Part shown: in pieces, positions 50,757 to 60,570 of the stretch | Layout: each line of letters opens with the position of its first letter | Numbering within the stretch: the first letter of the stretch is position 1 | Source: Eubacteriales bacterium | GTDB lineage: Bacteria > Bacillota > Clostridia > Lachnospirales > Lachnospiraceae | Assembly (NCBI GenBank): GCA_030524715.1 | Contig: JAUNGB010000008.1 | Span: forward strand, 1-64,000 | Length of the DNA stretch: 64,000 nt | Reading direction: 5' to 3' | The notes under the pieces: generated by a model | What the model was told of the DNA's origin: nothing | What the model saw: only the letters and a program-made list of their open reading frames with translations | Database searches by the model: none | Translations under genes and position numbers: made by a program

Positions 50757-51583
50757 TGGGCAGAGCAGGAAAGACCCTTGGTCATGTGATCGGAAATCTT
50801 ATCGCGTTTTTTATCAGTCTGATCGTGATTATTCCGCTGGTGGTGCTTTTTTTGAATTCCTTTAAGACCTCCGCGGAAGCAAATAAAATGACCCTTTCCC
50901 TTCCAAAGGAATGGGTGCTGGAAAACTATGCGGTAGTTATTGAACAGGGAAAACTGATTTCCTCCTTCTTTAACGGTCTGCTGTATGCGACCGCCAGCGT
51001 TGTGATTATTGTAATTCTGGTTTCCCTTGCCGCGTTTGTTATTTCCAGAAATCAGAAGGGCGTAAACCGGTTCCTGTATTATTTTATCATTTCAGGTATC
51101 GCAATCCCCATCAACAACGTAGCGCTGATGAAGGTTATGCAGATGTTCCATCTGGTAAACACCAGAATCGGTATCATTCTTCTTTACGCGGCGATTAATA
51201 TTCCGCTGAGCCTGTTTCTGGCTTACGGCTTTATTGAGACCATTCCGGTGGAAATTGACGAAGCTGCGGTAATTGACGGCTGTAAACCCATGCAGCTTTT
51301 TACAAAGGTTATCGCTCCTCTTTTAAAGCCGATCGTGTCCACGCTGTTTGTACTGGACTTTATGGCCGTATGGAATGACTTTACCATGCCGCTGTATTAT
51401 TTGAACAATTCCAGAAAATGGCCTATGACTCTTGCGGTGTATAACTTTTTCGGGGCGTTCGAAAATTCATGGAATCTGGTTGCGGCAGATATTATTTTGA
51501 CATTAATACCGGTACTTCTTGTATTTGTGCTTGGACAGAAGTATATTGTAGGAGGAGTGTCCGCCGGTTCTGTAAAAGGCTGA
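50756..51583 (+). CDS. ABC sugar transporter permease (MalG/UgpE-like)
   Basis: The second permease, 275 residues, six helices, with the EAA loop DEAAVIDGCKPMQLFTKVIAPLLKP and the family block AVWNDFTMPLYYLNNSRKWPMTLAVYNFFG. Its ATG shares a base with the stop of the preceding gene, and the ribosome site (AAGGAGGTGG) lies inside that gene. A hairpin (51596-51627) separates it from the glycosidase gene. Confidence 0.93.
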   Translation: MGRAGKTLGHVIGNLIAFFISLIVIIPLVVLFLNSFKTSAEANKMTLSLPKEWVLENYAVVIEQGKLISSFFNGLLYATASVVIIVILVSLAAFVISRNQKGVNRFLYYFIISGIAIPINNVALMKVMQMFHLVNTRIGIILLYAAINIPLSLFLAYGFIETIPVEIDEAAVIDGCKPMQLFTKVIAPLLKPIVSTLFVLDFMAVWNDFTMPLYYLNNSRKWPMTLAVYNFFGAFENSWNLVAADIILTLIPVLLVFVLGQKYIVGGVSAGSVKG

Positions 51584-51595
51584 TGCTGCTGCGGC

Positions 51596-51627
51596 TGCCC
51601 GGCAGGCCGTTATTGAAATGCCGGGCA
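51596..51627 (+). other. Hairpin between permease and glycosidase genes
   Basis: TGCCCGGCA pairs perfectly with TGCCGGGCA; no T-run follows, so readthrough or processing is likely. Confidence 0.5.
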
Positions 51628-51673
51628 CCTGCGGCTCAATCATATTTAAGATTAAGACAGGAGAGCAAAACAG

Positions 51674-53926
51674 ATGAAATTCACAAACGGTTTTTGGCTG
51701 ACAGCAGACAATATTACACCATTATATGCGGTTGAATACGCAGATTCCAGAATCAGCGGAGATGAGCTGACCGTATATGCTCCGGGCAAGCATATTACGT
51801 CCAGAGGAGAGTGCCTGAATCTTGGAATGCTTACGGTAAGACTGACCAGTCCTATGGAGGATGTAATCAAGGTATCCGTGACTCACTTTGAGGGAAGAGC
51901 ATATCCGGGTCCCTTTATCAGAACGGAAAATACCAATCCGAAGGTGACCATTGAAGAAACTGAGGATTTCATTGTTTATCAGACGGGCAATACAAAGGCA
52001 GTCATCGACAAGCGCCCCAATTCATGGGCAATCCGTTTTTATGATGGAGACAGGGAACTGACAGAAACAAGCTACCGCAATATGGCGCATATGGCAAATT
52101 CCGAAACAGGCAAATGCTATATGGTGGAGCAGCTTGCGCTGGATATTGATGAATATGTATACGGACTGGGCGAGCGCTTTACACCCTTTGTAAAGAACGG
52201 ACAGAGCGTGGAAATGTGGAATGAGGACGGCGGAACGGCCAGTGAGATCGCCTATAAGAATATTCCGTTTTATATTACCAATAAAGGCTACGGCGTGCTC
52301 CTTGACAACGAAGGGGACGCAGCTTATGAAATCGCCAGCGAAAAGGTGGAGCGCGTACAGTTTTCCGTTGAAGGAGAGCGCCTGGACTACTATGTGATCA
52401 ACGGACATACGCCAAAGGGAACCATTCAGAAATATACGGAACTGACCGGAAAGCCGGCGCTGCCTCCGGCATGGTCCTTCGGTCTCTGGCTGACCACTTC
52501 CTTTACCACCAATTATGATGAAGAAACCACCTCAAGCTTTATTCAGGGAATGGCGGACAGGGATATTCCTCTTCATGTATTCCATTTTGACTGCTACTGG
52601 ATGGAGGCCTATGAATGGTGCAACTTTACCTGGGATTCCAGGACCTTCCCGGACCCGAAGGGGATGCTTGAAAGATACCATGAAAAGGGCCTGAAGATCT
52701 GTGTGTGGATCAATCCCTATATCGGCCAGAAATCGCCGCTGTTTCATGAGGGAATGAAAAACGGCTACCTCTTGAAGAAAACAAACGGGGACGTATGGCA
52801 GACGGATCTGTGGCAGGCCGGTATGGGCCTTGTGGACTTTACCAACCCGGCGGCTGTGGAGTGGTATACCGGAAAGCTGAAAGCACTTCTGGATATGGGA
52901 GTGGATTGCTTTAAGACAGATTTCGGCGAGAGGATTCCGGTAAAGGATATTGCTTATTATGACGGCTCTGATCCTGTAAAAATGCATAATTATTATACCT
53001 ATTTATATAATAAGACAGTATTTAAGCTTCTTGAAAAAGAGCGCGGAGAGGGAGAAGCGGTTCTCTTTGCCCGGTCCGCGACCGTAGGCGGCCAGCAGTT
53101 CCCTGCTCACTGGGGCGGCGACTGCTCGGCAACGTATCCCTCCATGGCAGAAACCCTCCGAAGCGGTCTTTCTCTGGCGTGCGGCGGATTCGGCTTCTGG
53201 AGCCATGATATGGGAGGCTTCGAAAATACGGCTCCTGCGGATGTTTACAAGAGATGGGTACAGTTCGGGCTTATGAGTTCACACAGCCGTCTTCACGGTT
53301 CTTCTTCTTATCGTGTACCGTGGCTGTTTGATGAAGAGGCCTGCGATGTGCTCAGGAAGTTTGTCAAGCTGAAATGCTCCCTGATGCCTTATCTCTACAG
53401 ACAGGCAGTGCGTGCCCATGAAGAAGGAATCCCTATGATGCGGCCTATGTTCGTGGAGTTTCCCGAGGACAGAGCGTGCGAGCCTCTTGACAAGCAGTAT
53501 ATGATGGGAGATTCTCTGCTGGTTGCTCCGATCTTTAAGGAAAGCGGAGAAGTGGAATATTATCTTCCGAAAGGAAAATGGTTCAATATTCTGACCGGAC
53601 AGATGATAGAAGGCGGAACATGGAAAAAGGAGACTCACGACTACTTTAGTATGCCTCTTTTGGTACGCCCAAATACGATTCTGGCTGTGGGAAGCTGTGA
53701 TACAAAGCCGGATTATGAATACAGCGACAGCGTTACTTTTTATCTGTCCGCCTTTGAGGACGGTGCGGAGACGTACACTGAGGTTACCGATGTAAAAGGC
53801 GTTACGGTGATGACCGCAAAGGCAGTGAGAAAAGGAGATACGATCACCCTTCATGTAGAGGGTGGAAACAGAAACTGGAAATATCAGGTGCTTGGCGGCG
53901 AAAACGTGACGGTAGTTGCAGAGTAA
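51674..53926 (+). CDS. yicI: Alpha-xylosidase (GH31, YicI type)
   Basis: A cytoplasmic glycosidase of 750 residues that removes alpha-linked xylose from the non-reducing end of xylosylated gluco-oligosaccharides. The barrel holds GLWLTTSFTTNYDE, FHFDCYWM, the nucleophile Asp416 in CFKTDFGERIP (the same number as in E. coli YicI) and the acid/base Asp483 in HWGGDCSATYPSM. The KTDFGE form and the order of loops favour alpha-xylosidase over alpha-glucosidase. There is no signal peptide, so the substrate must be imported, fitting the adjacent ABC system. GACAGGAGAGC precedes the ATG. Confidence 0.92.
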   Translation: MKFTNGFWLTADNITPLYAVEYADSRISGDELTVYAPGKHITSRGECLNLGMLTVRLTSPMEDVIKVSVTHFEGRAYPGPFIRTENTNPKVTIEETEDFIVYQTGNTKAVIDKRPNSWAIRFYDGDRELTETSYRNMAHMANSETGKCYMVEQLALDIDEYVYGLGERFTPFVKNGQSVEMWNEDGGTASEIAYKNIPFYITNKGYGVLLDNEGDAAYEIASEKVERVQFSVEGERLDYYVINGHTPKGTIQKYTELTGKPALPPAWSFGLWLTTSFTTNYDEETTSSFIQGMADRDIPLHVFHFDCYWMEAYEWCNFTWDSRTFPDPKGMLERYHEKGLKICVWINPYIGQKSPLFHEGMKNGYLLKKTNGDVWQTDLWQAGMGLVDFTNPAAVEWYTGKLKALLDMGVDCFKTDFGERIPVKDIAYYDGSDPVKMHNYYTYLYNKTVFKLLEKERGEGEAVLFARSATVGGQQFPAHWGGDCSATYPSMAETLRSGLSLACGGFGFWSHDMGGFENTAPADVYKRWVQFGLMSSHSRLHGSSSYRVPWLFDEEACDVLRKFVKLKCSLMPYLYRQAVRAHEEGIPMMRPMFVEFPEDRACEPLDKQYMMGDSLLVAPIFKESGEVEYYLPKGKWFNILTGQMIEGGTWKKETHDYFSMPLLVRPNTILAVGSCDTKPDYEYSDSVTFYLSAFEDGAETYTEVTDVKGVTVMTAKAVRKGDTITLHVEGGNRNWKYQVLGGENVTVVAE

Positions 53927-53962
53927 TACTTCAGGGTTATAGAAGGATAATAAAAGGACTAT

Positions 53963-53992
53963 ACAGGCCGGGAGATGCTGTCGGCCTGTTTT
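53963..53992 (+). terminator. Terminator after the alpha-xylosidase gene
   Basis: ACAGGCCG pairs with CGGCCTGT around an 11-nt loop, followed by TTTCC. Confidence 0.6.
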
Positions 53993-54056
53993 CCTGTACA
54001 TATGGGCAGGCGGTCACGCCGGATATTGTGCCTGAACGAATTGAGAGGAGATTTAT

Positions 54057-56282
54057 ATGCAGAAAACAGAATTGAAGAAATTGTTGGAGAGCATGTCTCT
54101 GCAGGAAAAAATTGACCAGATGCTGCAGCTTGTGGGCTCCTTTTACAGTGAGGATACCGATGAAGTGCTGACCGGACCGGAGTCGGAGCTTGGAATTACA
54201 GATGAGGATGTGCGCATGGCAGGTTCCATTGAGGGAACATATGGGGCTCAGTATCTGATGGAACTTCAGAAGAGCTATATGGAAAAGCAGCCGCATCATA
54301 TTCCCATGCTGTTTATGATGGATGTGATTCACGGAATGAAAACCATTTTCCCTATACCGCTGGGACAGGCAGCGGCCTTTGAACCGGAGCTGTCCAAACG
54401 GTGCGCCTCCGCGGCGGCGAAGGAGGCAGCAGTCAGCGGCCTGCATGTGACTTTTGCGCCTATGGTGGACCTGGTGCGGGACGCCCGTTGGGGACGTGTG
54501 ATGGAATCCGGCGGTGAGGACCCTTTCCTGAGCAGCAGGCTTGCACAGGCGCAGGTAGAGGGCTTTCAGGGAAAAGATATGAGCGAACCGTACAAGGTGT
54601 GTGCGTGCGTCAAGCACTTTGCAGGGTACGGCGCAGCGCAGGCGGGCCGTGAGTATCATACGGTGGAGCTGAGCGAGCACACGCTGCGGGATTTTTATCT
54701 GCCTGCTTACAAGGCGGGAATCGATGCGGGTTCCGGTATGGTCATGACTGCCTTCAATACACTGAACGGAATTCCGGCAAGCACGAACAAGTGGCTGATG
54801 AGGGACGTTCTTCGTGACGAAATGGGCTTTGACGGCGTGCTGGTTTCGGATTTTTCCGCCATTGCGGAAACCGTTGTCCATGGACACAGCGAGGATTTAA
54901 AGGACGCGGCGAAAAAGGCGCTTGAGGCAGGTGTGGATATAGATATGATGTCCGGAGCTTATGCGGCAAATCTGAGCACGCTCGTGAAAGAGGGCGCAGT
55001 TGATGAAGCGTTCATTGACGAAAGCGTTATGCGCATTCTGGAGCTGAAAAATAAGCTGGGGCTTTTTGAAAATCCATATAAGGATGCGGACCCGGAGAAA
55101 GAGAAGACCGTTATTTTGTGTGACGAACACAGACAGCTTGCAGGAGAGGCTGCTGCAAAATCCTTTGTTCTCCTGAAGAACGAGGGCGTTCTTCCTGTGG
55201 ATACCAGCAAAAAGACTGCTTTTATAGGGCCTTATACAAATAATAAAGAGATCAAAAGCAGTTGGGCGTTTATCGGAGACAGTCAGGACTGCGTGACCAT
55301 CGAGGAGGCCGCCCGTGAGGTCTTTGACCTTACCAGAACTACCTTCCATGCAGGTTCTCCGGTGCTTGGAAATGATGATGCGCAGGCGTTAAAGGGCTTT
55401 GCGGAGAAGCTGCCGGATCCGGTTCCGGAAGAAATGCAGTTGAGCATGCTCAAGGAGGCTGTTCAGGCAGCGAAGGAGGCAGATACAGTGATCATGCCTC
55501 TTGGCGAGTATTACCTGCAAAGCGGTGAGGCAACAAGCAGGGCAATGCTTGATATCCCGGATGTCCAGATGCGGCTGTTCCGGGAGGTGGCAAAGGTCAA
55601 TGAAAACATCATTGTTGTTCTCTTTAACGGAAGGCCTTTGGATCTGCGGGAGATCAGTAGAAAAGCGAAGGCGGTTCTGGAGGTCTGGCTTCCCGGAACA
55701 GAGGGAGGACATGCTATTGTGGATGTGCTGACCGGAAAGGTGAACCCGTCAGGTAAGCTGCCCATGAGTTTCCCGTATTGTGTGGGTCAGATTCCTGTGC
55801 ATTATAATGAATATTCCACCGGACGCCCGTACCAGCCGGGGATGCAGGCACGCTACCTGTCGAAATATCTGGACATCCCTAATACGCCGCTGTATCCATT
55901 TGGCTATGGAATGAGCTATACGGATTTTGAGATTTCCCCGGTGACACTCAGCGGAGAAACGGTAACAGAAAAAACGTCTATTACTGCCGCTGTAACCGTG
56001 AAAAATACGGGAACCCTTTCCGGTACCCAGACGCTGCAGCTCTATATTCAGGATGTCTCAGCCAGTGTGGTGCGCCCTGTAAAAGAGTTGAAGGGATTTC
56101 AAAAAACAGAGCTTGCCCCTGGCGAGGAAGCAACCGTGCAGTTTGTTATTGAGGAACCTATGCTTCGCTTCTTGCGCGCCGATGGCACGGTGGGAAGCGA
56201 GGACGGCCGTTTTCGCCTGTGGATCGGCGACAGCAGCGATACGGAGAATGCGGCTGGATTTATGCTGAAGCGGGAGATGTAA
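54057..56282 (+). CDS. Beta-glucosidase (GH3)
   Basis: A cytoplasmic GH3 enzyme of 741 residues, BglX-like in domain order. The N-terminal barrel contains MFMMDVIHG, VKHFAGYGAAQAGREYHTVEL and the nucleophile Asp265 in GVLVSDFSAI (usually SDW or SDY). The second domain has the catalytic Glu region near GEYYLQSGEATSRAMLDIP. A fibronectin-III-like C-terminal domain starts near 640 (TVKNTGTLSGTQTLQLYIQD). There is no signal peptide. GAGAGGAG precedes the ATG. Acting after the alpha-xylosidase, it would complete breakdown of imported beta-glucan-backbone oligosaccharides. Confidence 0.93.
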   Translation: MQKTELKKLLESMSLQEKIDQMLQLVGSFYSEDTDEVLTGPESELGITDEDVRMAGSIEGTYGAQYLMELQKSYMEKQPHHIPMLFMMDVIHGMKTIFPIPLGQAAAFEPELSKRCASAAAKEAAVSGLHVTFAPMVDLVRDARWGRVMESGGEDPFLSSRLAQAQVEGFQGKDMSEPYKVCACVKHFAGYGAAQAGREYHTVELSEHTLRDFYLPAYKAGIDAGSGMVMTAFNTLNGIPASTNKWLMRDVLRDEMGFDGVLVSDFSAIAETVVHGHSEDLKDAAKKALEAGVDIDMMSGAYAANLSTLVKEGAVDEAFIDESVMRILELKNKLGLFENPYKDADPEKEKTVILCDEHRQLAGEAAAKSFVLLKNEGVLPVDTSKKTAFIGPYTNNKEIKSSWAFIGDSQDCVTIEEAAREVFDLTRTTFHAGSPVLGNDDAQALKGFAEKLPDPVPEEMQLSMLKEAVQAAKEADTVIMPLGEYYLQSGEATSRAMLDIPDVQMRLFREVAKVNENIIVVLFNGRPLDLREISRKAKAVLEVWLPGTEGGHAIVDVLTGKVNPSGKLPMSFPYCVGQIPVHYNEYSTGRPYQPGMQARYLSKYLDIPNTPLYPFGYGMSYTDFEISPVTLSGETVTEKTSITAAVTVKNTGTLSGTQTLQLYIQDVSASVVRPVKELKGFQKTELAPGEEATVQFVIEEPMLRFLRADGTVGSEDGRFRLWIGDSSDTENAAGFMLKREM

Positions 56283-56293
56283 AGAGACGATTT

Positions 56294-56335
56294 AAATGCG
56301 CCACAAATCATTTTATAGTGGTTTTTGGCGCATTT
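56294..56335 (+). terminator. Terminator after the GH3 gene
   Basis: AAATGCGCCA pairs with TGGCGCATTT, with an inner CCAC/GTGG stem; TTTAC follows. Confidence 0.7.
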
Positions 56336-56482
56336 TACATGATAGAAATTTTTTTTATCATATATATGTGAAAACAGGTTACAATAATGTTACAATAAAG
56401 GAAGGTTGTCGGCATACTGATGTAATTGGTAAATCAGAAATAGAAGACCTGAGATATTATGAATGAAGAAAGGAACCTATAT

Positions 56483-58426
56483 ATGAGCAACCATTTGAAA
56501 GACCAGACAAGTCCCTATCTTTTACAGCATGCGGAAAATCCCGTAGACTGGTTTCCGTGGTGTGAAGAGGCTTTTGAGAAGGCAGAGAAGGAGGACAAGC
56601 CTGTTTTTTTGAGTATTGGCTACAGTACCTGCCACTGGTGTCATGTGATGGCACACGAAAGTTTTGAAAATAAAGAAATTGCAGATATTTTAAACAGATA
56701 TTTTGTTTCCGTTAAGGTTGACCGGGAAGAACGGCCGGATGTAGATAGTGTGTATATGTCTGTTTGTCAGGCGCTTACCGGGGGCGGAGGCTGGCCTATG
56801 AGTATTTTTATGACTGCGGACCAGAAGCCCTTTTATGCCGGAACCTATTTCCCTCCGGTATCGCACCGGGGTATGCCGGGATTTAAAGACCTGTTGCTGA
56901 TCATTGCAGACCGATGGAAAAACAGGAGAGCGGATCTGCTGAAATCTGCAGACTATATCCTTGCACATATCAACATAGAAGATGGTGGATTAAGTGAAAA
57001 AATCAGCCCTTATCTTGTGGATAAAGCAGCGGAAATTTTTGCAGGAAGTTTTGATAAACGGTTCGGAGGCTTCGGAGATGCCCCCAAATTCCCAATGCCC
57101 CATAATCTGATCTTCCTTACGCTTTATTCTGAAATCAGGAAGGATTCAGAAGCATTTGATGAGGTGAGGATTACTCTGGAAAAGATGCGCCGGGGAGGAA
57201 TTTTTGATCAGATAGGCTTTGGCTTTTCCAGATATTCTACGGATAAATATTATCTTGTTCCGCATTTTGAAAAAATGCTCTATGACAATGCTCTGCTGAT
57301 ACTTGCATATTCCGCTGCCTACAAGGTATCAGGCGATGAAATGCTTCTTGATACCGCAGAGAAAACAGCGGAATATATCCTGCGTGAAATGACAGACAGT
57401 GCAGGGGGATTTTATTCGGCTCAGGATGCGGACAGCGAAGGGGAAGAAGGAAAATTCTATGTCTGGGACTATGGTGAAATCTGCAGCGTGCTCGGCAGCG
57501 AAAAAGGAGAGAGCTTCTGCAGGTATTTCGGGATTACCAGACAGGGTATTTTTGAAGGGAAGAATATCCCCAATCTTTTGCAGGGAAATGCTGTTTTGGA
57601 TGATTTTTCTGAGGAAAAAAAGCTTCTTTACGACTATAGAAAAAAACGTGCCAGACTTCATCTGGATGATAAAATTCTTACTTCATGGAATGCGCTTATG
57701 ATCTGCGCTATGTCGGTTCTTTACAGAGTGACCGGGAAAGAACGGTATCTTACAGCGGCAGAAGCCGTAGCGGAATTTATCGAAAAAAATCTTGCGGAGG
57801 GATCTGTCCTTTATGTAAGCGACCGGCAAGGGACGCGTTCTGTCAGGGGATTTCTGGACGAATATGCATATTATGCGGCAGCTATGATTTCCCTTTATGA
57901 AGCAACATCCAGGGAACTATATTTACACCGTGCAAAGGAGCTTATGGGAGAAGCAGAGCAGCAGTTTGGTGATCATAACAGAGGCGGCTATTTCCTGTAT
58001 GGAACCAAAAACAGCAGCCTTATCTCCCGGCCGAAAGAAACCTACGATGGGGCAATGCCCAGCGGAAATTCTGTGATGGCGTATTGTCTGGTGCGGATGT
58101 CGCAGCTTACCGGAGAGGAAAATGATATACAGGCTGCAGAAAAACAGCTTGCTTTTATGACAGCACAGGCAGAAGCGTATCCCGCAGGATACGGTATGTT
58201 CCTGACAGCATTGCTATTCTATTTCTATCCGCCTCAAAAGATTACAGCAGTGCTACAAAAAGAGGATAAGAAAGAAGAAATTGCAGCCGGGCTTCCGCTG
58301 TATGCAGACATCCGGATACTGGAATCTGAGACAGAGGATTATAAACTTTTGCACAATAAGACTACCTATTATGTATGCAAAAACAATACCTGTCTTCCTC
58401 CCTCGAACCAGAAGCCTGTTTTTTGA
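56483..58426 (+). CDS. Thioredoxin-domain protein, YyaL/SSP411 type (DUF255)
   Basis: A 647-residue soluble protein. The N-terminal thioredoxin-like domain (about 1-160) holds [18 protein letters not shown] and the CxxC in [15 protein letters not shown]. The rest is an (alpha/alpha) barrel like that of N-acylglucosamine epimerases ([63 protein letters not shown]). The family is widespread from bacteria to mammals (SPATA20); its reaction is not known. An ATG at 56459 is in frame, but GAAAGGA lies after it, so the ATG at 56483 is chosen. A single-gene unit between two terminators. Confidence 0.9.
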   Translation: MSNHLKDQTSPYLLQHAENPVDWFPWCEEAFEKAEKEDKPVFLSIGYSTCHWCHVMAHESFENKEIADILNRYFVSVKVDREERPDVDSVYMSVCQALTGGGGWPMSIFMTADQKPFYAGTYFPPVSHRGMPGFKDLLLIIADRWKNRRADLLKSADYILAHINIEDGGLSEKISPYLVDKAAEIFAGSFDKRFGGFGDAPKFPMPHNLIFLTLYSEIRKDSEAFDEVRITLEKMRRGGIFDQIGFGFSRYSTDKYYLVPHFEKMLYDNALLILAYSAAYKVSGDEMLLDTAEKTAEYILREMTDSAGGFYSAQDADSEGEEGKFYVWDYGEICSVLGSEKGESFCRYFGITRQGIFEGKNIPNLLQGNAVLDDFSEEKKLLYDYRKKRARLHLDDKILTSWNALMICAMSVLYRVTGKERYLTAAEAVAEFIEKNLAEGSVLYVSDRQGTRSVRGFLDEYAYYAAAMISLYEATSRELYLHRAKELMGEAEQQFGDHNRGGYFLYGTKNSSLISRPKETYDGAMPSGNSVMAYCLVRMSQLTGEENDIQAAEKQLAFMTAQAEAYPAGYGMFLTALLFYFYPPQKITAVLQKEDKKEEIAAGLPLYADIRILESETEDYKLLHNKTTYYVCKNNTCLPPSNQKPVF

Positions 58427-58451
58427 TTTTGTAAAATTACGTTTTAAACAT

Positions 58452-58519
58452 AAAAAGGATGGTATTTGCCTTTCTTATTGTACCTTTGGTCAATAAATGG
58501 GAAATACCATGCTTTTTTT
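58452..58519 (+). terminator. Terminator after the YyaL-type gene
   Basis: AAAAAGGATGGTATTT pairs with AAATACCATGCTTTTTTT around a long, partly paired loop. Confidence 0.7.
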
Positions 58520-58630
58520 CTATGCTTATGATATAATGGGAACACTTAATATAGTAAAGGGCAGCGCAGGGCGAATTTAGTAACTAAAAGAAGAGAACAA
58601 GCGGCTTTTGTCAGCCGGAATGGAGAGTAT

Positions 58631-59539
58631 ATGAACAGAGAGAAAATGGAACTGGAAACAGTCCGATTTCTGAAAATCCTTTTTTCCCTTAAGGAAGTGG
58701 AAAAAGTAGAGATTAAAGAGCATGTGATCGCATCTCCCGAGGATACGGAAAATATCCGAAAGGCGGTTTCTGACAGTTATCATGACCACCTGAGCGATGT
58801 TGATATGAAAATATGGGTAAAGCTGAATCCCGTGGACTTTTCTATGAAAACGCCGGTTTATAAGGCCTATTTTCCAAGGCTGCAGATCAGTGACGAGATT
58901 TTTGGAATTATTTTTCAGGAACGTGACCCGGCTGAAAACAGGGAAGGCTTAAGAATCTGCATGAAATCCGGATTCAGGATGGATCTGAGCTTTTATCTCC
59001 AATGTGATGAAAACGCGGACAGGCTGCCGGAGGGCGATTGGTGGGAGAGAGAACACGGCAGAGAAAATGATGCCTGCGAAGGCGTTCATGAGAATGCAGT
59101 CAAACGGAATGGGAATGTCTGCCTGGCGCAGGAAAAAGCAGATTCCTTCTGGTTTATTGCAGTTCAGGCGCTGACAAAGCTGCTGCGCCGTGATTACCTT
59201 ATAGCGGATCATTTATCTCATATGCTGCTGATGGAGGGGCTTGTTCTCCAAATGGAAGAGAGGGACAAAAAATACGGAACAAATTTTCACCGGTACGGAT
59301 ATGCAGAAGAGCTTGCGTACAGGACGGTCAGCCTTGCAGGCTATGAAAAGTATCTGCAGGGCGGAGATGAAAATTATCGTTATATTGCCGCAAATTTGAT
59401 CCGGGCTGCGGTAAGCTACGACCGACTGGCCTCCGAGGCTGATAACCATTATGTGATCAGAAAAGAAAATTTTTTTGAAATATGGGCTGCCGCAATTCAC
59501 CGGATTGAGACAGTGGAGATTGTCGGAGATTTGGAGTGA
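58631..59539 (+). CDS. Putative nucleotidyltransferase related to aminoglycoside 6-adenylyltransferases
   Basis: A 302-residue protein without signal peptide. The segment HDHLSDVDMKIWV resembles the SDxD active-site strand of ANT(6) enzymes, and SGFRMDLSFYL resembles their second carboxylate strand (GNRIDLTL). FWFIAVQALTKLLRRDYLIADHLSH resembles the helical domain after it. Overall similarity is weak, an extra acidic insert lies at about 125-165, and the usual DWSDLD start is changed, so antibiotic modification cannot be claimed. A TATAAT at 58534-58539 precedes it. It lies just upstream of a GNAT remnant and the DUF3791/DUF3990 cassette. Confidence 0.5.
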   Translation: MNREKMELETVRFLKILFSLKEVEKVEIKEHVIASPEDTENIRKAVSDSYHDHLSDVDMKIWVKLNPVDFSMKTPVYKAYFPRLQISDEIFGIIFQERDPAENREGLRICMKSGFRMDLSFYLQCDENADRLPEGDWWEREHGRENDACEGVHENAVKRNGNVCLAQEKADSFWFIAVQALTKLLRRDYLIADHLSHMLLMEGLVLQMEERDKKYGTNFHRYGYAEELAYRTVSLAGYEKYLQGGDENYRYIAANLIRAAVSYDRLASEADNHYVIRKENFFEIWAAAIHRIETVEIVGDLE

Positions 59540-59550
59540 GGTGGGGAGAT

Positions 59551-59628
59551 TTGTTAATAAGAAATGCTACCATAAATGATCTGAAAACAATTACGGATGC
59601 GGTTGAGCTTTTAAGGTGTTTTGGTTAA
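59551..59628 (+). pseudogene. N-terminal remnant of a GNAT acetyltransferase
   Basis: From a TTG behind GGTGGGGA the frame reads LLIRNATINDLKTITDAVEL, the usual opening of GNAT-family acetyltransferases, then LRCFG and a TAA. Only 25 codons remain and no continuation is seen before the next gene. The DUF3791 gene starts 24 bp later, so the cassette seems to have replaced the rest. Confidence 0.5.
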
Positions 59629-59652
59629 AATAAAGTAAAGGAGGGCTTGCTT

Positions 59653-59892
59653 ATGATGGCAGATAAAAAAATAGAAAATTCCAGTGAACTGGAGTTTGCT
59701 GTGTTTTGTATTGAAAATGTTGCGGCAAAGTTGGGCGTGGGTGCAGAACGTGTCTATCAGGCATTTACCGAAAAGAGCGATATTCTGAATGGTTATATAG
59801 TGCCGGAATATGAAGTGCTACATACCCAGAGCCGGGAATATATCGTGAATGATCTCCTTGATGTGATGAGAGAAAGGGGTGTGGAAATATGA
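59653..59892 (+). CDS. DUF3791 domain protein, first copy
   Basis: A 79-residue protein without signal or membrane segment. It has the DUF3791 pattern FAVFCIENVAAKLGVGAERVYQAFTEKSDILNGYIVPEYEVLHTQSREYIVNDLL. AAAGGAGGG at 59637-59645 sets the start at 59653 (a TTG at 59647 is too near). The last codon overlaps the ATG of the DUF3990 gene (ATGA). Small partner genes preceding a DUF3990 gene fit an antitoxin or specificity role; that is inference from operon form. Confidence 0.8.
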   Translation: MMADKKIENSSELEFAVFCIENVAAKLGVGAERVYQAFTEKSDILNGYIVPEYEVLHTQSREYIVNDLLDVMRERGVEI

Positions 59893-60359
59893 TTCTCTAT
59901 CACGGTTCTTTTTTAGAGATTGCACAGCCGGATTTGGTTCATTCCCGCCCTAATGTAGACTTTGGACGTGGTTTTTATGTCACTCCGCTGTATGAGCAGG
60001 CCGCGAAGTGGTGCGGAAAATTCAAACGCCGAGGAAAAGACGGTATTATTTCAAAATATGAATATGATGAGAGCAGAGAAAATGAGCTGAAAGTTTTAAA
60101 ATTTGATTCTTATTCCGAGGAATGGCTTGATTTTATCCTGAACTGTCGTAGTGGAAAAGATTCGACAGATTATGACCTTGTTGTGGGTGGTGTTGCCAAT
60201 GACAAGGTGTTTAATACGGTAGAACTGTTCTTTGATGGACTGATTGATAAAGCAGAAGCCATTAATCGCTTGCGCTATGAAAAGCCGAACCTACAAATTT
60301 GCTTCCGCACAGAGAAAGCACTGTCTCTGCTGCATTTTGAAGGGAGTGAGAGACTATGA
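59889..60359 (+). CDS. DUF3990 domain protein, possible ADP-ribosyltransferase-fold toxin
   Basis: A 156-residue protein of the DUF3990 family. Blocks seen are ILYHGSFLEI at the very start, then RPNVDFGRGFYVTPLYEQAAKWC, LVVGGVANDKVF, and NLQICFRTEKALSLL at the end. An H-G-S/T motif, a G-x-GFY-x-T helix start and a late Gln/Glu strand are the order seen in ADP-ribosyltransferase folds. I infer an ART-like enzyme, but catalytic function is unproven. It overlaps both neighbours by 4 nt, each behind a good ribosome site, so the three are made together, as toxin-antitoxin genes often are. Confidence 0.75.
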   Translation: MILYHGSFLEIAQPDLVHSRPNVDFGRGFYVTPLYEQAAKWCGKFKRRGKDGIISKYEYDESRENELKVLKFDSYSEEWLDFILNCRSGKDSTDYDLVVGGVANDKVFNTVELFFDGLIDKAEAINRLRYEKPNLQICFRTEKALSLLHFEGSERL

Positions 60360-60568
60360 CAGCAAACCCGATTTTACTTCAAAAAAAATACAGCCGTGTT
60401 ATTGAGTGCTTTGCAAAACGGCAGGGACTTTCACTGGATGCGGCGTTGGATTTTTTTTATCATTCTGAGGTTTATCCGCTGATTAGGGATGGCGTATCTG
60501 ATATGCACTGCATGAGTGATACGTATTTGGCAGAAGAACTGGAACAGGAATATCAGATGGAAAAGTAA
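60356..60568 (+). CDS. DUF3791-like protein, second copy
   Basis: A 70-residue protein that looks like a shorter, diverged DUF3791 (YSRVIECFAKRQGLSLDAALDFFYHSEVYPLIRDGVSDMHCMSDTYLAEELEQEY). Its ATG overlaps the DUF3990 stop. It differs strongly from the first copy, so the toxin-like protein sits between two unlike small partners. Confidence 0.75.
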   Translation: MTANPILLQKKYSRVIECFAKRQGLSLDAALDFFYHSEVYPLIRDGVSDMHCMSDTYLAEELEQEYQMEK

Positions 60569-60570
60569 GA

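Noticed and set aside
58631..59539. Aminoglycoside resistance gene
   Set aside because: Only partial similarity to ANT(6) motifs and an altered active-site opening; resistance is not supported.
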